NCBI RefSeq assembly: GCF_041685465.1
Contig: NZ_JAWLFS010000116.1
Location: 1 to 9,347 of the forward strand
Source: Rhodosalinus sp041685465
Lineage (GTDB): Bacteria > Pseudomonadota > Alphaproteobacteria > Rhodobacterales > Rhodobacteraceae
Direction of reading: 5' to 3'
Length of the DNA stretch: 9,347 nt
The notes beneath the pieces are model-generated. The model was given only the letters and a program-made list of their open reading frames with translations, searched no databases and was not told the origin of the DNA. A program made the position numbers and the translations under genes. Positions 5,822 through 9,347 of the stretch are shown here, piece by piece. Each line of letters opens with the position of its first letter. The first letter of the stretch is position 1.

Positions 5822-6868
5822 TCAGCTTTCGTAGTCGATCGCGTGGCGCAGCTGCTTTTCGTACTCCAGCGCCTTGCCGGTGCCGAGCGCCACGCAGGAC
5901 AGGCTCTCGTCCGCGATGGAGACCGCGAGGCCCGTCTGCTCGCGCAGCGCGAGGTCCAGATCGCCGAGAAGCGCGCCGCCGCCCGTCAGCATCACGCCGC
6001 GGTCCACGATGTCGGCGGCGAGGTCCGGCGGCGTCGCCTCCAGCGCGGTCATCACCGCCTCGCAGATTGCCTGCACCGGCTCGGCCAGCGCCTCGGCGAC
6101 CTGCGCCTGGTTGATCTCGGTCTCCTTGGGCACGCCGTTCAGAAGGTCGCGCCCCCGGATCTGGAGCGAGGCGCCACGCCCGTCGTCGGGCATCCGCGCC
6201 GTGCCGATGGAGGTCTTGATGCGCTCGGCGGTCGATTCGCCGACGAGGATGTTCTGCTGCCGGCGCAGGTAGTTGATGATCGCCTCGTCCATGCGGTCGC
6301 CGCCCACGCGGATCGAGCGGGCATAGACGATGTCGCCGAGCGAGAGCACCGCGACCTCCGTGGTGCCGCCACCGATGTCCACGACCATGCTGCCGGTTGG
6401 ATCGGTGATCGGCATCCCCGCCCCGATGGCCGCCGCGATCGGCTCCGCGATCAGGCCCGCGCGCCGCGCGCCAGCGGAGAGCACCGACTGCCGGATCGCG
6501 CGCTTTTCCACCGGCGTCGCGCCGTGGGGGACGCAGACGATCACCTTGGGCTTGTAGAAGGTGGAGCGCTTGTGGACCTTGCGGATGAAGTGCTTGATCA
6601 TCTCCTCGGCCACGTCGAAGTCGGCGATCACGCCCTCGCGCATCGGCCGGATCGCCTCGATCGAGCCGGGGGTTCGGCCGAGCATCAGCTTCGCGTCCTC
6701 GCCCACGGCGAGCACCTTCTTGACCCCGTCCTTGACGTGATAGGCCACGACCGAGGGCTCGGACATGATGATGCCGCGCCCCTTGACGTAGACGAGCGTG
6801 TTCGCAGTGCCGAGGTCGATGGCCATGTCCTGCGAGAACATGCCCGTGAGATCCGCCAATCCAAACAT
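5822..6868 (-). CDS. mreB: Rod shape-determining actin-like protein MreB
   Basis: Bacterial actin that forms membrane-bound ATP-dependent filaments and orients side-wall synthesis by RodA/PBP2 through MreC/MreD. The 348-aa product has the actin-fold nucleotide motifs: phosphate-1 IDLGTANT (17-24, Asp18), phosphate-2 VVDIGGGTTE (162-171, Asp164), Glu142 in the AEPIAAAIGAG stretch (141-151), and the adenosine loop MLTGGGALL (293-301). The amphipathic N-terminus MFGLADLTGMF probably contacts the membrane. I chose ATG 6868..6866 because family members begin 10-15 residues before DMAIDLG. An in-frame ATG at 6898..6896 would add ten mostly basic residues and has the better upstream GGAGAG, so the longer form is a real alternative. 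It is the first gene of the operon, with a candidate promoter at 6934-6962. Confidence 0.97.
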   Translation of the reverse strand: MFGLADLTGMFSQDMAIDLGTANTLVYVKGRGIIMSEPSVVAYHVKDGVKKVLAVGEDAKLMLGRTPGSIEAIRPMREGVIADFDVAEEMIKHFIRKVHKRSTFYKPKVIVCVPHGATPVEKRAIRQSVLSAGARRAGLIAEPIAAAIGAGMPITDPTGSMVVDIGGGTTEVAVLSLGDIVYARSIRVGGDRMDEAIINYLRRQQNILVGESTAERIKTSIGTARMPDDGRGASLQIRGRDLLNGVPKETEINQAQVAEALAEPVQAICEAVMTALEATPPDLAADIVDRGVMLTGGGALLGDLDLALREQTGLAVSIADESLSCVALGTGKALEYEKQLRHAIDYES

Positions 6869-6933
6869 GCGTGCTCGTCGACCCCGCTCGCCGCTCATTG
6901 CTGCCGCGACTCTCCGGGTGCGGCTGGTGCGTC

Positions 6934-6962
6934 CTTATAGGGCCTGACCGAAAGGGGCGAAA
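6934..6962 (-). promoter_or_regulatory. Candidate mreB promoter
   Basis: On the minus strand TATAAG (6939..6934) lies 17 bp after TTTCGC (6962..6957). The -10 is good but the -35 is weak. It would give a leader of about 30 nt to the distal ATG or 60 nt to the preferred ATG. This is one of the few AT-containing stretches in the region. Confidence 0.35.
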
Positions 6963-7083
6963 GGGCGGCGCTGCCGGGCGCCGGCACCTTTCCGCGCGCC
7001 GGCGGTGTCGCTTTCCCGCGATCAGGTGTCGGGGCGGTCACGCGCGCCCCCCGCCCGCGGGAGTAAGCACGAATCGAGTGCAG

Positions 7084-7090
7084 AAGGGAG
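7084..7090 (+). promoter_or_regulatory. Ribosome binding site of the GcvT-fused dehydrogenase
   Basis: AAGGGAG is followed by a 10-nt spacer and ATG at 7101. It fixes the start one short step before the FAD-binding GGGAIG motif. Confidence 0.65.
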
Positions 7091-7100
7091 TCGGCCCGGG

Positions 7101-9347
7101 ATGAAGACAGACGTGAAAGCCCTCGTCGTGGGCGGGGGCGCCATCGGCACCTCCATCGCCTATCACCTCGCGCGGGCGGGCTGGTCGGAGGTGATGCTTC
7201 TGGAACGCGACGAGCTCACCTCGGGCTCGACGTGGCACGCGGCGGGGCTCCTGCCGCTCTACAACATGAGCTACGCGGTCAGCCACATTCACGACTACTC
7301 GGTGCGCTTCTACAAGAGCCTCGAGGCGGAGACGGGCCTCAACGCGGGTTTCTACGTGGTGGGCAACCTGCGCATGGCGCAGACCGACGCGCGAATGGAC
7401 GAATACCGCCTCTACGCCTCGACGGCCGAGACGGTGGGCATCCACTACGAATGGCTCACCCCCGACGAGATCAAGGCGCGCTGGCCGCTGGTGCGCACCG
7501 ACGACCTCGAAGGCGCGATCTTCCACCCCGAGGACGGCTACATAAACCCCGCCGACGTGACGCAGGCGATGGCCAAGGGCGCGCGCCAGCACGGCGCCAC
7601 CATCGAGCGCAAGTGGCAGGTGGACGGCTATGCGTGGGCGGGCGACCACTGGGAGGTCACCTGCACGAAGATGGCCGAGAAGGGCGGCAACCTCGTGCCC
7701 TCCGACGAGCAGGTCGTGGTGAAGGCCGAGCACGTCGTCACCGCCACCGGCAACCACGCCCCGCGCACCGCGCGGCTTCTGGGTATCAGGATGCCCGCGA
7801 TCCCGGTCGAGCATCAATATATCGTGACCGAGCCGGACCCGGCGCTGGTGGAGTGGCGCAAGACCAACCCCGAGCACCCGGTCCTTCGCGACGCCGACGC
7901 CAAGTGGTACGTCCGCGAGGAACGGGGCGGCTGGATCCTCGGGCCTTATGAGCGCAATGCGCCCGCGCGCTTCGAATACGGCGTGCCCGAGAGCTTCCGC
8001 GCCGATCTCTTCCCGCTCGACCTGGAACGGATCGAGGAGGAATACCTCTCCATGATCCACCGCCTGCCCTCGTCCGAGGAGGTGGGGCTCAAGGACGACT
8101 ACAACGGCCCGATCTGCTACACGCCCGACGGCAATCCGCTGGTCGGCCCCGCGCCGGGGCTCAGGAACATGTGGCTCGCCGAGGGCTTCAGCTTCGGCAT
8201 CACCGCCGCCGGGGGCACCGGCAAGTATCTCGCCGACATGATGGTGGAGGGCGAGGCCGAGATCGACATGGCCTCCCTCGACCCGCGCCGCTACGGCGAC
8301 TGGATGACGACCGAATACGCCGCCCGAAAGAACGAGGAGGCCTACGAGCACGTCTATATCCTGCACCACCCGGACGAGGAGCGCCCGGCCTGCCGGCCGC
8401 TGCGCACGGCGCCGTCCTACGACCGCATGAAGGCGCGCGGCGCGCAGTTCGGGCAGGTCAACGGCTGGGAGCGGCCCAACTACTTCGGGCCGCTGGACGC
8501 CGGCCCCGACTTCGACCACGACGCCCGCTCCTTCCGCCGCGGCGGCTGGTGGCAATACGCCGTGGAGGAGGCGAAGGCGATTCGCGAGGGAGTGGGCCTG
8601 ATCGACGCCACCGCCTTTGCCAAGCAGCGGGTCTACGGCCCCGGCGCGACCGCCTTCCTCGACTGGATGACCTGCAACCGCCTGCCGAAGGTGGGGCGCA
8701 TCAACCTGACCTATGCGCTTACCGCGCAAGGCACGACCCGCACGGAATACACCATCGTGCGGCTGGCCGAGGACGAATACTATCTCGTCTCCGCGGGGGG
8801 CTGGCAGGCCTATGACCACGACCACCTGATGCAGGCCTCGCAGGACTGGTGCGAGGCGCGTCCCGCCGACTGGGTCGTGGTGCAGGATGTCACCACGCAG
8901 TGGGGCGTCTTCGCGGTGGCGGGGCCGAAATCGCGCGACCTGCTGCGTGAGGTGGTCAGGGACGCGGACCCGGAGACCGTCCTCGGCAACAAGCGGTTCC
9001 CCTGGCTTTCCATGCGCGAGATCGAGCTCGGCATGTGCCCGGTGCGCGCGATCCGCGTCGCCTATACCGGCGAGCTGGGCTGGGAGCTGCATCACCCGAT
9101 CGAGATGCAGAATTACCTCTTCGACCTGCTGGAGGGTGCGGGCGACCGCTACGGCCTCAAGCTCGTCGGCGCACGGGCGCAGAACTGGCTCCGGCAGGAG
9201 AAGAGCTACCGCGCCTTCGGCCACGAGCTCGGCCGCGACGCCACGCCGCTCGAGGCCGACCTGCCGCGCTTCGTGGACCTCTCCAAGGAGTTCCGCGGCA
9301 AGGCCGCGATGGAGGCGACCGGCATCCGCTCGAAATGCGTGACCGTG
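7101..9347 (+). CDS. GcvT-fused FAD-dependent dehydrogenase, dimethylglycine/sarcosine dehydrogenase family (3' end outside window)
   Basis: Predicted flavoenzyme that oxidatively demethylates an N-methylated amine such as dimethylglycine or sarcosine, with a C-terminal aminomethyltransferase-like domain that passes the one-carbon unit to tetrahydrofolate. The reading frame is open for 749 codons to the window edge; family members are usually somewhat over 800 aa, so the end is missing. A Rossmann FAD motif GGGAIG (11-16) and STWHAAG (43-49) are present. His46 corresponds to the histidine that binds FAD covalently in mammalian DMGDH. The DAO domain runs to about 385, with NGPICYTPDGNPLVGP (335-350). 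A linker domain follows (about 388-445), then the GcvT domain from about 450, with YTGELGWE (655-662) and the LRQEKSYRAFGHELG block (697-711). There is no signal peptide. Rhodobacterales carry many paralogues, so the exact substrate is open. It is transcribed away from mreB with no evident functional link. Confidence 0.9.
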   Translation, partial: MKTDVKALVVGGGAIGTSIAYHLARAGWSEVMLLERDELTSGSTWHAAGLLPLYNMSYAVSHIHDYSVRFYKSLEAETGLNAGFYVVGNLRMAQTDARMDEYRLYASTAETVGIHYEWLTPDEIKARWPLVRTDDLEGAIFHPEDGYINPADVTQAMAKGARQHGATIERKWQVDGYAWAGDHWEVTCTKMAEKGGNLVPSDEQVVVKAEHVVTATGNHAPRTARLLGIRMPAIPVEHQYIVTEPDPALVEWRKTNPEHPVLRDADAKWYVREERGGWILGPYERNAPARFEYGVPESFRADLFPLDLERIEEEYLSMIHRLPSSEEVGLKDDYNGPICYTPDGNPLVGPAPGLRNMWLAEGFSFGITAAGGTGKYLADMMVEGEAEIDMASLDPRRYGDWMTTEYAARKNEEAYEHVYILHHPDEERPACRPLRTAPSYDRMKARGAQFGQVNGWERPNYFGPLDAGPDFDHDARSFRRGGWWQYAVEEAKAIREGVGLIDATAFAKQRVYGPGATAFLDWMTCNRLPKVGRINLTYALTAQGTTRTEYTIVRLAEDEYYLVSAGGWQAYDHDHLMQASQDWCEARPADWVVVQDVTTQWGVFAVAGPKSRDLLREVVRDADPETVLGNKRFPWLSMREIELGMCPVRAIRVAYTGELGWELHHPIEMQNYLFDLLEGAGDRYGLKLVGARAQNWLRQEKSYRAFGHELGRDATPLEADLPRFVDLSKEFRGKAAMEATGIRSKCVTV

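Larger units (their letters stand above)
6899..7100. other. Divergent intergenic region between mreB and the dehydrogenase
   Basis: This 202-bp region must hold the start signals of both divergent genes. Visible elements are a weak minus-strand promoter for mreB, two copies of GCGCCGGC (6978-6985 and 6996-7003) 18 bp apart, and a small inverted repeat GCAC-N7-GTGC (7067-7081) just upstream of the plus-strand ribosome binding site. None matches an operator I recognise. No TTAA-N7-TTAA CtrA box is present. No convincing plus-strand promoter was found. Confidence 0.55.

Noticed and set aside
7038..9224. 728-codon open frame on the minus strand
   Set aside because: It is the complement of the GcvT-fused dehydrogenase, whose motifs and ribosome binding site clearly support the plus-strand reading.

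Overview
The window is very GC-rich. Gene content, protein sequence and one intergenic element suggest an alphaproteobacterium of the order Rhodobacterales; this is an inference from remembered family sequences, not from a search. Most of it is ordinary chromosomal core sequence. I see no transposase, phage gene, CRISPR array, tRNA or rRNA.

Layout. Positions 1-267 hold no gene I can support. They contain a 26-bp tandem repeat (27-149) and a two-hairpin intergenic element of a type I recall from Rhodobacterales (about 171-240). From 268 to 6868, on the minus strand, lies the cell-elongation cluster, transcribed right to left as mreB, mreC, mreD, mrdA (PBP2), rodA, then a glyoxylate/hydroxypyruvate reductase of the GhrA type. 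A 202-bp divergent intergenic region follows (6899-7100, or 6869-7100 from the preferred mreB start). From 7101 to the right edge, on the plus strand, runs the first 749 codons of a GcvT-fused FAD dehydrogenase of the dimethylglycine/sarcosine dehydrogenase family, cut off by the window.

How the genes work together. MreB filaments organise the Rod complex. MreC and MreD are its membrane and periplasmic partners. RodA polymerises glycan strands from lipid II and PBP2 crosslinks them. The mreC/mreD, mreD/mrdA and mrdA/rodA junctions overlap by 8, 4 and 4 nt, which suggests translational coupling. A GC hairpin followed by a short T-tract lies between mreB and mreC and could set MreB apart in dosage. 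The reductase starts 25 nt after rodA at a TTG with a strong Shine-Dalgarno sequence, so it probably rides on the same transcript without a known role in wall synthesis. The divergent dehydrogenase belongs to methylamine/one-carbon catabolism and has no evident link to cell shape.

The strongest unexplained signal is the tandem repeat. Read on the minus strand, each unit carries GGAGG six bases before an ATG, so an apparent translation-initiation site is repeated five times. No novel multi-gene system is visible.
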